Assembly (NCBI GenBank): GCA_015661135.1
Contig: JACVXW010000049.1
Coordinates: forward strand, 1 to 12,219
DNA from: Chloroflexota bacterium
GTDB lineage: Bacteria; Chloroflexota; Limnocylindria; Limnocylindrales; CSP1-4
DNA: 12,219 nt
Direction: 5' to 3'
Below, piece by piece: positions 1 through 5,131 of the stretch (positions are counted from its first letter, which is position 1; every line of letters begins with the position of its first letter). Below the pieces are notes generated by a model. That model made no database searches and was not told the DNA's origin. It was given only the letters and a program-made list of their open reading frames with translations. The position numbers and the translations under genes were made by a program.

Positions 1-552
1 GTGCCGCAGCTCCTCGCCCTCGACGGCGCCCAGATCCTCGTCAACGTCTCGTCCTCGCCGGGGCGCGACCTGGCGGCCAGCAACGAGGTTGGCCTCGGGA
101 CGGCGACCTCGTGGCGGACGCTCATGCGGGCGTACGCACAGCTCACGACCTCATTCGTGATCTTCGTGAACCGGGTGGGCGTGGACGAGTCGATCTCGTT
201 CTGGGGCGGCTCGGAGGTGATCGGACCGGCCGGCGACACGATCCTTGCCGCGCCGTTCTTCGACGAGGGCGTGTTCGTCGGCGAGATCAACCTCGCCGAT
301 GTGCGCCGTGAACGGATCGCCCTGCCGCTGCTGCGGGACGAACGGCCGGAGCTCCAGCATCGCGAGCTGGGCAGGGTCATCGCGGAGCGTGCGGGCTTCG
401 CCCCGGATGCCACGGCCGAGCCCGGGGCGGAGGAGGGCCTCGACATCGCCACGGAAGTGGCGCCCGGCCATCCGATCGGTTTCCGAGGGCCCAGGGCTGC
501 CCCGGCCACCCCGCGCCCGGGCCGGACCAGGCGACGGAAGGGCGCCGCATGA
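1..552 (+). CDS. Carbon-nitrogen hydrolase (nitrilase superfamily), 3' part only
   Basis: The frame is open from base 1 and the gene is cut by the window edge; the GTG at base 1 is probably an internal valine. The 183 visible residues match the C-terminal half of nitrilase-type amidases. 'LLALDGAQILVNVSSSP' normally follows shortly after the catalytic cysteine. A 'VIFVNRVGVDESISFWGGSEVIGPAGDTI' type segment (around residues 53-81) is the strand carrying the family's 'N..G......F.G.S.i..p.G' pattern. The catalytic Glu, Lys and Cys would all lie upstream and cannot be checked. The last 50 residues are low-complexity and rich in Pro, Arg and Ala. The stop overlaps the nadE start (ATGA at 549-552). 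From that arrangement I infer that it may supply ammonia from glutamine to NadE, like the glutaminase domain fused to NadE in other bacteria. A general amidase or omega-amidase is also possible. Confidence 0.85.
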   Translation: MPQLLALDGAQILVNVSSSPGRDLAASNEVGLGTATSWRTLMRAYAQLTTSFVIFVNRVGVDESISFWGGSEVIGPAGDTILAAPFFDEGVFVGEINLADVRRERIALPLLRDERPELQHRELGRVIAERAGFAPDATAEPGAEEGLDIATEVAPGHPIGFRGPRAAPATPRPGRTRRRKGAA

Positions 553-1472
553 CCCGGACCGCGCCGAGCGTTCCCGCCGCGGCCGACGGGACGCCGCTGT
601 TCCAGCTGCCGGCCGAGCTTGCCATCGATACCAATGTCGCCCGGCGGGTGATCGCCGAGTTCATTCGCGAGCAGCTCCGCCAGGCCGGCTTCGAGCGCGC
701 CGTGGTGGGCCTGTCCGGCGGGATCGACAGCGCCCTCGTTGCCTACCTTGTGGCGGAGTCCATCGGCGCGGAGCGGCTCCACTGCGTCCTCATGCCGTAT
801 CGGACCTCATCGCCGGCGTCGCGATCCGACGCCGAGACGGTCGTCGCTGCCCTCAGCTGTTCGAGCGATGTCGTGCCGGTCACGCCGATGGTGGATGGGT
901 TCTTCGGCGCCGAACCGGAGGCGGCAGGGGCGGGCCCGGACGGTGGGACGGCGACGGCCCTTCGTCGCGGGAACTTCACTGCTCGTATACGGATGGCCGT
1001 CCTGTACGACCGGAGCGTGACCTGGGGCGGCCTCGTGGTGGGGACCGGCAACAAGACGGAATCACTGATCGGGTACACGACGCTCTTCGGTGACAGCGCC
1101 TGCGCCTTCAACCCGATCGGGGACCTCTACAAGAGCCAGGTTCGCCAGCTCGCGGCGGCGATGGGGGTCCCGGCCGCGATCATCACGAAGGCCCCCTCGG
1201 CGGACCTGTGGCCGGGCCAGACGGACGAGGGCGAGGCGGGGTTCAGCTATCCGGAGCTGGATCGGCTCCTCTTCTGGCGGATCGACAAGCGACGTTCGCC
1301 GGAGGAGGTCGTGGCACTCGGCTTCGACCCGGCGCTCGTGGAGCGGGTTGATCGAATGGTCGCGGGGGCGGAGTTCAAGCGCCAGATGCCGCCGATCGCG
1401 AAGCTCGGACCGAGGACGACCGGGGTGGACTACCTGTACCCGCGGCGACGCCCGGGCTCCGCCCGAGCCTGA
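549..1472 (+). CDS. nadE: NAD(+) synthase (NadE), without a fused glutaminase domain
   Basis: NadE makes NAD+ from deamido-NAD+, ATP and ammonia, the last step of NAD synthesis in the cytosol. The 307-residue protein has the N-type ATP pyrophosphatase P-loop SGGIDS at residues 56-61. It also has the NadE signatures GNFTARIRM (141-149), GTGNKTE (165-171), the 'FGDSACAFNPIGDLYKSQV' type segment (180-198) and SADLWPGQTDE (217-227). The length fits the ammonia-type or stand-alone synthetase domain; glutamine-dependent fused enzymes are well over 500 residues. The ATG start overlaps the stop of the nitrilase-like gene by four bases, so the two are very likely co-translated and may form a two-subunit glutamine-dependent enzyme; that pairing is inferred. 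A short poorly conserved insertion (about 121-138, Gly/Ala/Pro-rich) sits before the GNFTAR motif. I am confident of the family; only the nitrogen source is open. Confidence 0.95.
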   Translation: MTRTAPSVPAAADGTPLFQLPAELAIDTNVARRVIAEFIREQLRQAGFERAVVGLSGGIDSALVAYLVAESIGAERLHCVLMPYRTSSPASRSDAETVVAALSCSSDVVPVTPMVDGFFGAEPEAAGAGPDGGTATALRRGNFTARIRMAVLYDRSVTWGGLVVGTGNKTESLIGYTTLFGDSACAFNPIGDLYKSQVRQLAAAMGVPAAIITKAPSADLWPGQTDEGEAGFSYPELDRLLFWRIDKRRSPEEVVALGFDPALVERVDRMVAGAEFKRQMPPIAKLGPRTTGVDYLYPRRRPGSARA

Positions 1473-1480
1473 CCCAGCCG

Positions 1481-2341
1481 ATGGCGGGCGGCACGCTCTA
1501 TCTGGTCGCGACCCCGATCGGCAACCTCGGCGACGTGACGCTCCGGGCGATCGAGATCCTGCGGGCCGTACCGCTCATCGCGGCCGAGGACACCCGGATC
1601 TCCCGTCGGCTGCTGGTCCGCCACGAGATCAAGACGCGGACGATCAGCTATCACGCCCAGAGCGACGCCGGACGAGCGGCCGCGCTGCTCGCCCATCTCC
1701 GGGGTGGTGCGGACCTGGCCCTCGTGGCCGATGCGGGGACGCCGGCGATCAGCGACCCGGGTTCCGAGCTGGCCGCCGCGTGGGCCGCCGAGGGCGGTCG
1801 CGTCGAGGCGATTCCGGGCGCGTCCGCGGTCCTCGTCGCGGTCGCCGCCTCCGGCCTGGCCGGTCCACGGTGGGCGTTTGAGGGGTTCCTGCCCCGGTCC
1901 GGTCGCGAGCGCCGCGAGCGGATCGGGCGGATCGCCGCCGATGAGCGGGGCGCCGTGATCTTCGAAGCCCCGGGCCGGATGCGGGCGACGCTCGCCGACC
2001 TCGCCGCCGGGTGCGGACCGGATCGCCCAGGCGCCGTCTGTCGGGAGCTGACGAAGCTTCACGAGCAGGTCGTGCGTGGACCGCTCGCGGACCTCGTCAC
2101 CGCAGTCGAGGACGGCTCGATCCCGACCCGCGGCGAGGTCGTGATCATCGTCGGCTGGGATGCCGCGGCGGTGGCGCGTGGCCCCGGGGCAGGTGCCGGC
2201 AGCACGACCGAGGTGGACGAGCGGGCGGCGCTGCGGGAAGTCGACCGCCTCGTGGCCGGCGGCCTTGGTCGGGCGTTGGCCGCCCGCCGCGTCGCCGCGG
2301 CGACCGGCATTCCGCGCCGCCGGCTCTACCGGGCCACCTGA
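1481..2341 (+). CDS. rsmI: 16S rRNA (cytidine-1402 2'-O)-methyltransferase RsmI
   Basis: RsmI uses S-adenosylmethionine to 2'-O-methylate C1402 in the ribosomal decoding centre. The 286-residue product has the usual length and motif order of this tetrapyrrole-methylase-fold family: LYLVATPIGNLGD (6-18), AAEDTR (34-39), ADAGTPAISDPGSE (83-96), IPGASA (111-116) and CRELTKLHEQVVRG (187-200). The start ATG lies 8 bases after the nadE stop, and its N-terminus matches the normal family start. A small C-terminal Arg-rich domain (about 248-286) ends in a helix-turn-helix-like 'AAATGIPRRRLYRAT' stretch. One oddity: the motif usually read as 'EAPHR' is EAPGR here (162-166), so the conserved histidine is glycine. 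It is the last gene of its run and is followed by a strong stem-loop. The placement next to nadE is probably simple gene packing rather than shared function. Confidence 0.95.
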   Translation: MAGGTLYLVATPIGNLGDVTLRAIEILRAVPLIAAEDTRISRRLLVRHEIKTRTISYHAQSDAGRAAALLAHLRGGADLALVADAGTPAISDPGSELAAAWAAEGGRVEAIPGASAVLVAVAASGLAGPRWAFEGFLPRSGRERRERIGRIAADERGAVIFEAPGRMRATLADLAAGCGPDRPGAVCRELTKLHEQVVRGPLADLVTAVEDGSIPTRGEVVIIVGWDAAAVARGPGAGAGSTTEVDERAALREVDRLVAGGLGRALAARRVAAATGIPRRRLYRAT

Positions 2342-2383
2342 TCCTCGCCGGCTCGTTCTTCGAACTCCCCGCCTGAGACACGG

Positions 2384-2416
2384 CCCGGCGGCGCCGGATG
2401 AACCGGCGCCGCCGGG
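2384..2416. terminator. Bidirectional stem-loop between convergent rsmI and ssb
   Basis: A perfect 14-bp inverted repeat (CCCGGCGGCGCCGG at 2384-2397 against CCGGCGCCGCCGGG at 2403-2416) is separated by a 5-base loop, ATGAA. It lies 43 bases after the rsmI stop and 29 bases after the ssb stop on the opposite strand, so it can serve both convergent genes. There is no U-tract on either side, which is common for GC-rich genomes that use tail-less or Rho-assisted ends. The palindrome is seen directly; termination activity is inferred from position. Confidence 0.7.
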
Positions 2417-2444
2417 ACCGCGAGGGGGAGGGGAGGGCTGTGGA

Positions 2445-2882
2445 TCAGGCCGCGACGGCCTCCGGGATCGGGTCATCCGCCGAGGCCTCGGCGTCGGCAC
2501 TCTCGGCGCTGAATCCCGTCGCCTGGACCTCCAGGCCGTCCGCGGCCGACTCCGCGGCGTAGTCCTTCTTGCCCCGACCCGACAGCATCTCGACGGCGTG
2601 CGCCACGACCTCCGTCTTCCAGTGTCGCTTGCCCTGCTCGTCGTCCCAGGTCCGCGTCTGGATCCGGCCCTCGATCGCGACCTGCTGGCCCTTGCCGAGG
2701 TAGCGGCCGCAGATGTCCGCGAGACGGTCCCAGGTGACCACGTTGTGGAACTCGGAGCGCTCCTTGCCGTTGCCGGCGTACTCGTTGGTCGCCACGCTGA
2801 ACTGCGTGACGTGCTTGCCGCTCGCGAGCGCCCGCATCTCGGGGTCTCGCGTCAGGCGGCCGGTGAGAAGGACCTTGTTCAC
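2445..2882 (-). CDS. ssb: Single-stranded DNA-binding protein (SSB) with atypical C-terminal tip
   Basis: SSB coats single-stranded DNA in replication, repair and recombination. From the GTG at 2880-2882 the product is 145 residues. It opens with NKVLLTGRLTRDPEM, the usual SSB N-terminus, and carries a full OB fold: FHNVVTWDRLADICGRYLGKG (45-65), QVAIEGRIQTRTW (67-79) and KTEVVAHAVEML (89-100). I chose this GTG because GGAG lies 9 bases upstream of it. An in-frame GTG at 2918 adds 12 residues but has no good ribosome binding site. The tail is short and acidic (about 101-145) and ends ...SADDPIPEAVAA instead of the canonical DDDIPF tip, so the terminal Pro-Phe pair that docks partner proteins is absent. 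The gene stands alone, without the common rpsF/rpsR neighbours. It may be a second SSB paralogue; the main SSB could lie elsewhere. Confidence 0.93.
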   Translation of the reverse strand: MNKVLLTGRLTRDPEMRALASGKHVTQFSVATNEYAGNGKERSEFHNVVTWDRLADICGRYLGKGQQVAIEGRIQTRTWDDEQGKRHWKTEVVAHAVEMLSGRGKKDYAAESAADGLEVQATGFSAESADAEASADDPIPEAVAA

Positions 2883-3219
2883 GGTCCGGGTCTCCTTGTC
2901 GGTCGGCCGACGGGTCACGGGCCGACCCTGCGTGCGGCGGGCGGGTCGAGGTGCCGGCCTCGGCGGTGCGGCCCTTGGCGGGTCGGCGGTCGGCGAGGCC
3001 GGCGGGTGCGTTCGGCGGGCGAAGCCGACGGTAGCAGGCGGTCCTTACCGGGCGATCACGCATCGCTCAACCGCGGATGCAGCCCTGCTTACCGCCTGGT
3101 CAATCGCGGCTCACCGGCCGCTCAATCGCGGCTCACCGGCCGCTCATTCGGCGATCACCGAGCACGGCGCAGCTTGCGGCCGTCGCCGGGCTCGAGCGGG
3201 TCGGCGAAAGGAGGTTTGG
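2883..3219. other. Non-coding stretch upstream of ssb and downstream of the GGDEF/HD-GYP gene
   Basis: This 337-base stretch separates the start of ssb from the end of the cyclic-di-GMP gene, both on the minus strand, so it holds the ssb promoter and the 3' end of the upstream gene. I see no convincing gene in it. The open frames that cross it are out of phase with its 22-bp tandem repeat and look like shadows. It contains the phased repeat block at 3041-3160. A weak minus-strand -10 candidate is TGCTACCGT (complement of 3028-3036), which would give an ssb leader of about 140 bases; confidence in that promoter is low. No clear terminator for the upstream gene is visible. Confidence 0.6.
3041..3160. 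repeat. Degenerate tandem repeat with 11/22-bp phasing upstream of ssb
   Basis: Positions 3100-3121 and 3122-3143 are identical 22-base units. The core CGCTCAATCGCGG (3119) recurs in varied form at 3097 (TGGTCAATCGCGG), 3064 (CGCTCAACCGCGG) and 3141 (CGCTCATTCGGCG). Spacings are 33, 22 and 22 bases. CTTACCG occurs at 3044 and 3088 (44 apart), and GGCGATCAC at 3051 and 3150 (99 apart). Every offset is a multiple of 11, about one helical turn, so the copies would face the same side of the DNA. The sequence patterns are seen directly. A role as an array of operator sites for ssb is inferred; a decaying minisatellite is the alternative. Confidence 0.75.
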
Positions 3220-4770
3220 TCAGCCCGCGTGTGCGGTGCGGAGCGCGCTGCGCTCGGCGGGCTCCTCCTGGCGTGGCGTCCTGCGGTGGCTGTCGATGGC
3301 GGCGGCGAAGCCAAGGGCCGCGGGATCCGCCTCCGGCGCTCGTGCGCCGTAGATGTCGCAGAACAGCTCCACGAGCTCCGGATCGAACTGTGTCCCGGAG
3401 TGCCGCCGCATCTCCTCGACCGCCGCCTCGTGGGAGATCTTCTTCTTGTACGGGCGGTCCTGGATCATCGCGTCGTAGGCATCGGCGATCGCCACGATGC
3501 GGGCGCCCAGCGGGATCTCATTGCCGCGCAGCCCGTAGGGGTAGCCGGCGCCGCCGAAGCGCTCGTGATGGTGAAGGATGATCGGCACCGCATCGCGCAG
3601 CGTCGTGGCCTGTTCGAGGATGACCTGCCCGATCCGCGGGTGCTGGACGACGGACCGCCACTCGACCGGCGTGAGCGCGGCGGGCTTCTCGAGGATGTCC
3701 TGCGGGACGCCGACCTTGCCGACGTCGTGGAGGAGGGCGGCGACCCGGATCTTGTCCACTTCGTGGGCTGGGAGGTCCAGGCTCTTGGCAAGTGCGGAGA
3801 CGATCGTCGCGATGAGCGCCGACGGTCGCCCGCGGTAGTGCGGCAGGGGCGAGATGATCGAGGCGAGGGCCTCGGCGGCGGCGCCGTGGGCGAGGCGCCC
3901 GAGCTCCATGGCCTGGGCGCGCCCGACCGGGGAGATCGGGGACCGGATGACCGTGGAGTCGTCGTCTGGTTCCACGAACGCGTAGACCTGGTCGCGGCCG
4001 AGGGCCTTGGCCGAGTACATCGCGGCGTCAACCTCGCGGACGAGCGTATCCACGCGGAGGCGGTCGCCTTGGGCCCCGGTCACCCCGAAGGACAGCGTGA
4101 CCGTCACGGACTGGCCGTCGCCGAGCATGAACCGCTGCCCGGCCGCGAAGAGGCGGAGCTTGTCGGCGAGCGCGGCTGCTTCATCCACCGTGGTCTCGGG
4201 CAGGACGATCATGAATTCCTCGCCGCCGTAGCGGCCGAGGAAGTCGCTGGCCCGGAGCTGGCTGCGGAGGGCATCGGCGATGCCGCGGAGGACGATGTCG
4301 CCCGCTTCGTGGCCGAAGGTGTCGTTGATCGTCTTGAAGTGGTCGATGTCCGCAAACGCGACCGCAAGCGGCCGGCGGTAGCGCACGGCGCGCTCGACCT
4401 CGGTGAAGAGCGTGCCGGCAATCGACGTGCGGTTGGCAAGGGACGTGAGCTCGTCCGTCGAGGCGTCGGCGCGCGAGGCGGCCACACGGACGGACATCGC
4501 GCCGACCGCGGCGGCGAGCCGACGCCCGAGCCGATCCGAGCGCCGGGGGACCAGCACCGACGAGTCGCCGGCGGCGATGCGCTCGGCGGCCGCGATCAGT
4601 GGCTCGATGCGGGAACGGACGTAGGCCTGGGTGACGGCGGCGGCGAGCCCGACGGCCACGGCGGCCAGGAGGACCAGGCGGAGCAGGGGATCGCCCGCGG
4701 ACGGTGAGGCGATCAGGACGATTGCGACCAGCGCAACCCCGAACGGCCATCCCCCCCGAATCAACTTCAC
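3220..4770 (-). CDS. Membrane-anchored GGDEF plus HD-GYP cyclic-di-GMP signalling protein
   Basis: This looks like a bifunctional second-messenger enzyme: a GGDEF domain makes cyclic di-GMP and an HD-GYP domain degrades it. From the GTG at 4768-4770 it has 516 residues. Two hydrophobic segments (about 9-25 and 29-48) are followed by a HAMP-like linker (about 50-100). The GGDEF domain (about 105-268) has DIDHFKTIND (141-150), the active-site GGEEF (182-186) and an intact inhibitory I-site RASD (173-176) exactly five residues before it. The HD-GYP domain (about 315-475) has LLHDVGK (346-352) and HHERFGGAGYP (401-411), with Gly where the usual HHExxDGxGYP has Asp, and IADAYDAM (428-435). The tail after 480 is low-complexity. 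The frame stays open upstream to a GTG at 4917, but that would run through the divergent promoter, and the extra 49 residues are Arg/Gly-rich and unlike any domain. The start is moderately sure. The sensory input is unknown. Confidence 0.92.
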   Translation of the reverse strand: MKLIRGGWPFGVALVAIVLIASPSAGDPLLRLVLLAAVAVGLAAAVTQAYVRSRIEPLIAAAERIAAGDSSVLVPRRSDRLGRRLAAAVGAMSVRVAASRADASTDELTSLANRTSIAGTLFTEVERAVRYRRPLAVAFADIDHFKTINDTFGHEAGDIVLRGIADALRSQLRASDFLGRYGGEEFMIVLPETTVDEAAALADKLRLFAAGQRFMLGDGQSVTVTLSFGVTGAQGDRLRVDTLVREVDAAMYSAKALGRDQVYAFVEPDDDSTVIRSPISPVGRAQAMELGRLAHGAAAEALASIISPLPHYRGRPSALIATIVSALAKSLDLPAHEVDKIRVAALLHDVGKVGVPQDILEKPAALTPVEWRSVVQHPRIGQVILEQATTLRDAVPIILHHHERFGGAGYPYGLRGNEIPLGARIVAIADAYDAMIQDRPYKKKISHEAAVEEMRRHSGTQFDPELVELFCDIYGARAPEADPAALGFAAAIDSHRRTPRQEEPAERSALRTAHAG

Positions 4771-4775
4771 GCCCG

Positions 4776-4781
4776 GATCGT
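4776..4781 (-). promoter_or_regulatory. Possible -10 box of the GGDEF/HD-GYP gene (leaderless start)
   Basis: On the minus strand TACGAT lies five bases before the chosen GTG start at 4770. If it is a -10 element, transcription would begin at or next to the GTG, giving a leaderless mRNA. That would also explain why no ribosome binding site is visible there. A matching -35 (TTCTGT, 17 bases upstream) is poor, so this is a weak call. Confidence 0.3.
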
Positions 4782-4887
4782 AGGCCCGAGGCTTCGTCGA
4801 CAGAACGCACCGGAGGTACCGGTGCCGAAGCGCGAATGGTCCGGGTCGTCCGGCGTCATCCCGGCGTCGTCCGCCGGCTCCCGGCGT

Positions 4888-4896
4888 TGGTATACT
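4888..4896 (+). promoter_or_regulatory. Extended -10 promoter driving the purA leader and pur operon
   Basis: TGGTATACT (4888-4896) matches the extended -10 pattern TGnTATAAT with one mismatch. It stands out sharply in this GC-rich DNA. No good -35 is present 16-18 bases upstream, which extended -10 promoters do not need. Transcription would start near 4903, about 230 bases before the purA ATG, and away from the divergent GGDEF/HD-GYP gene. Confidence 0.6.
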
Positions 4897-4902
4897 CGCG
4901 CC

Positions 4903-5130
4903 GATGCCGGTCCGCACGTCGAGGCGGCCCGGTCAGGGAGGTCCAGCGATCGCGCGACGAGGGCGCAACGGTCGTCCCGTGAGACGGCCGAGCGACCAGC
5001 AGCCGTGGCCCCGCCACTCGGGCGGGAACAGCACACGGGAGAGGTCTACCCAGATCCCGAGCCGGCCGGCCCGGGATTTTTCATGCCCGCCGGTACCCGG
5101 CGCTCGGGGCCGCGCTCGGGACGGCGCCTG
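4903..5130 (+). promoter_or_regulatory. Structured purA leader with attenuator; candidate riboswitch or small RNA
   Basis: About 228 bases lie between the predicted transcription start and the purA ATG. Several hairpins can be drawn. GGTCG (from 4970) pairs with CGACC (ending 4997), enclosing CCGT-GAG-ACGG. CCCGCC pairs with GGCGGG (about 5009-5025) around a 5-base loop. An intrinsic terminator stands at 5054-5081. CGGGA (5036-5040) can pair with TCCCG (5055-5059), the left arm of the terminator, giving a competing antiterminator. Together these fit transcription attenuation of the pur operon. I looked for purine, PRPP, ZTP (pfl), glycine, THF, TPP and T-box signatures and recognise none. An independent small RNA of about 180 bases ending at the terminator is an alternative. 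Confidence 0.5.
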
Positions 5131-5131
5131 A
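4904..5131 (+). other. Candidate leaderless leader ORF ending on the purA start codon
   Basis: An ATG lies seven bases after the TATACT box, close to where transcription should start. It opens a 75-codon frame that passes through the terminator and stops with TGA at 5129-5131. That TGA shares its last base with the purA ATG (TGATG). This geometry would allow leaderless translation and coupling to purA. The predicted peptide (MPVRTSRRPGQGG..., Arg/Pro/Gly-rich) has no recognisable domain and its codon use does not look protein-like, so chance is quite possible in DNA this GC-rich. Confidence 0.25.
5054..5081 (+). terminator. Intrinsic terminator inside the purA leader
   Basis: ATCCCG (5054-5059) pairs perfectly with CGGGAT (5072-5077). 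Inside, after one A.C mismatch, GCC pairs with GGC around a GGCC loop. The stem is followed directly by five Ts (5077-5081). A U-tract is rare in this DNA, and this is the only textbook Rho-independent terminator I see in the window. It sits 50 bases before purA and in its direction, so it would end transcription before the operon unless prevented. Confidence 0.75.

Noticed and set aside
2423..2442. G-rich stretch as a G-quadruplex
   Set aside because: Only three runs of three or more Gs are present, and the fourth is GG. The neighbouring perfect stem-loop explains the region better.
1430..2500. Long minus-strand frame opposite rsmI
   Set aside because: A shadow of rsmI, with an Arg/Pro/Gly-rich product typical of antisense frames in GC-rich DNA.
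2916..2918. Upstream GTG start for ssb (12 extra residues)
   Set aside because: It has no good ribosome binding site. The GTG at 2880-2882 has GGAG at 9 bases and matches the family N-terminus.
3097..3160. Possible CRISPR repeats
   Set aside because: The 22-base units are directly adjacent with no spacers, and no cas gene is present.
3207..3215. AAAGGAGGT, a perfect Shine-Dalgarno-like sequence on the plus strand (or the 16S rRNA anti-SD on the minus strand)
   Set aside because: No plus-strand start at proper spacing opens a credible gene, and no other 16S rRNA 3'-end sequence surrounds it. Probably chance.
2713..4707. A 664-codon plus-strand open frame across ssb and the GGDEF/HD-GYP gene
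   Set aside because: It is the antisense shadow of clearly real minus-strand genes. It has no recognisable motifs and crosses the non-coding repeat block.
4771..4917. 49-codon N-terminal extension of the GGDEF/HD-GYP protein from GTG 4917
   Set aside because: It would overlap the strong divergent extended -10 box, and the residues are Arg/Gly-rich with no domain character.
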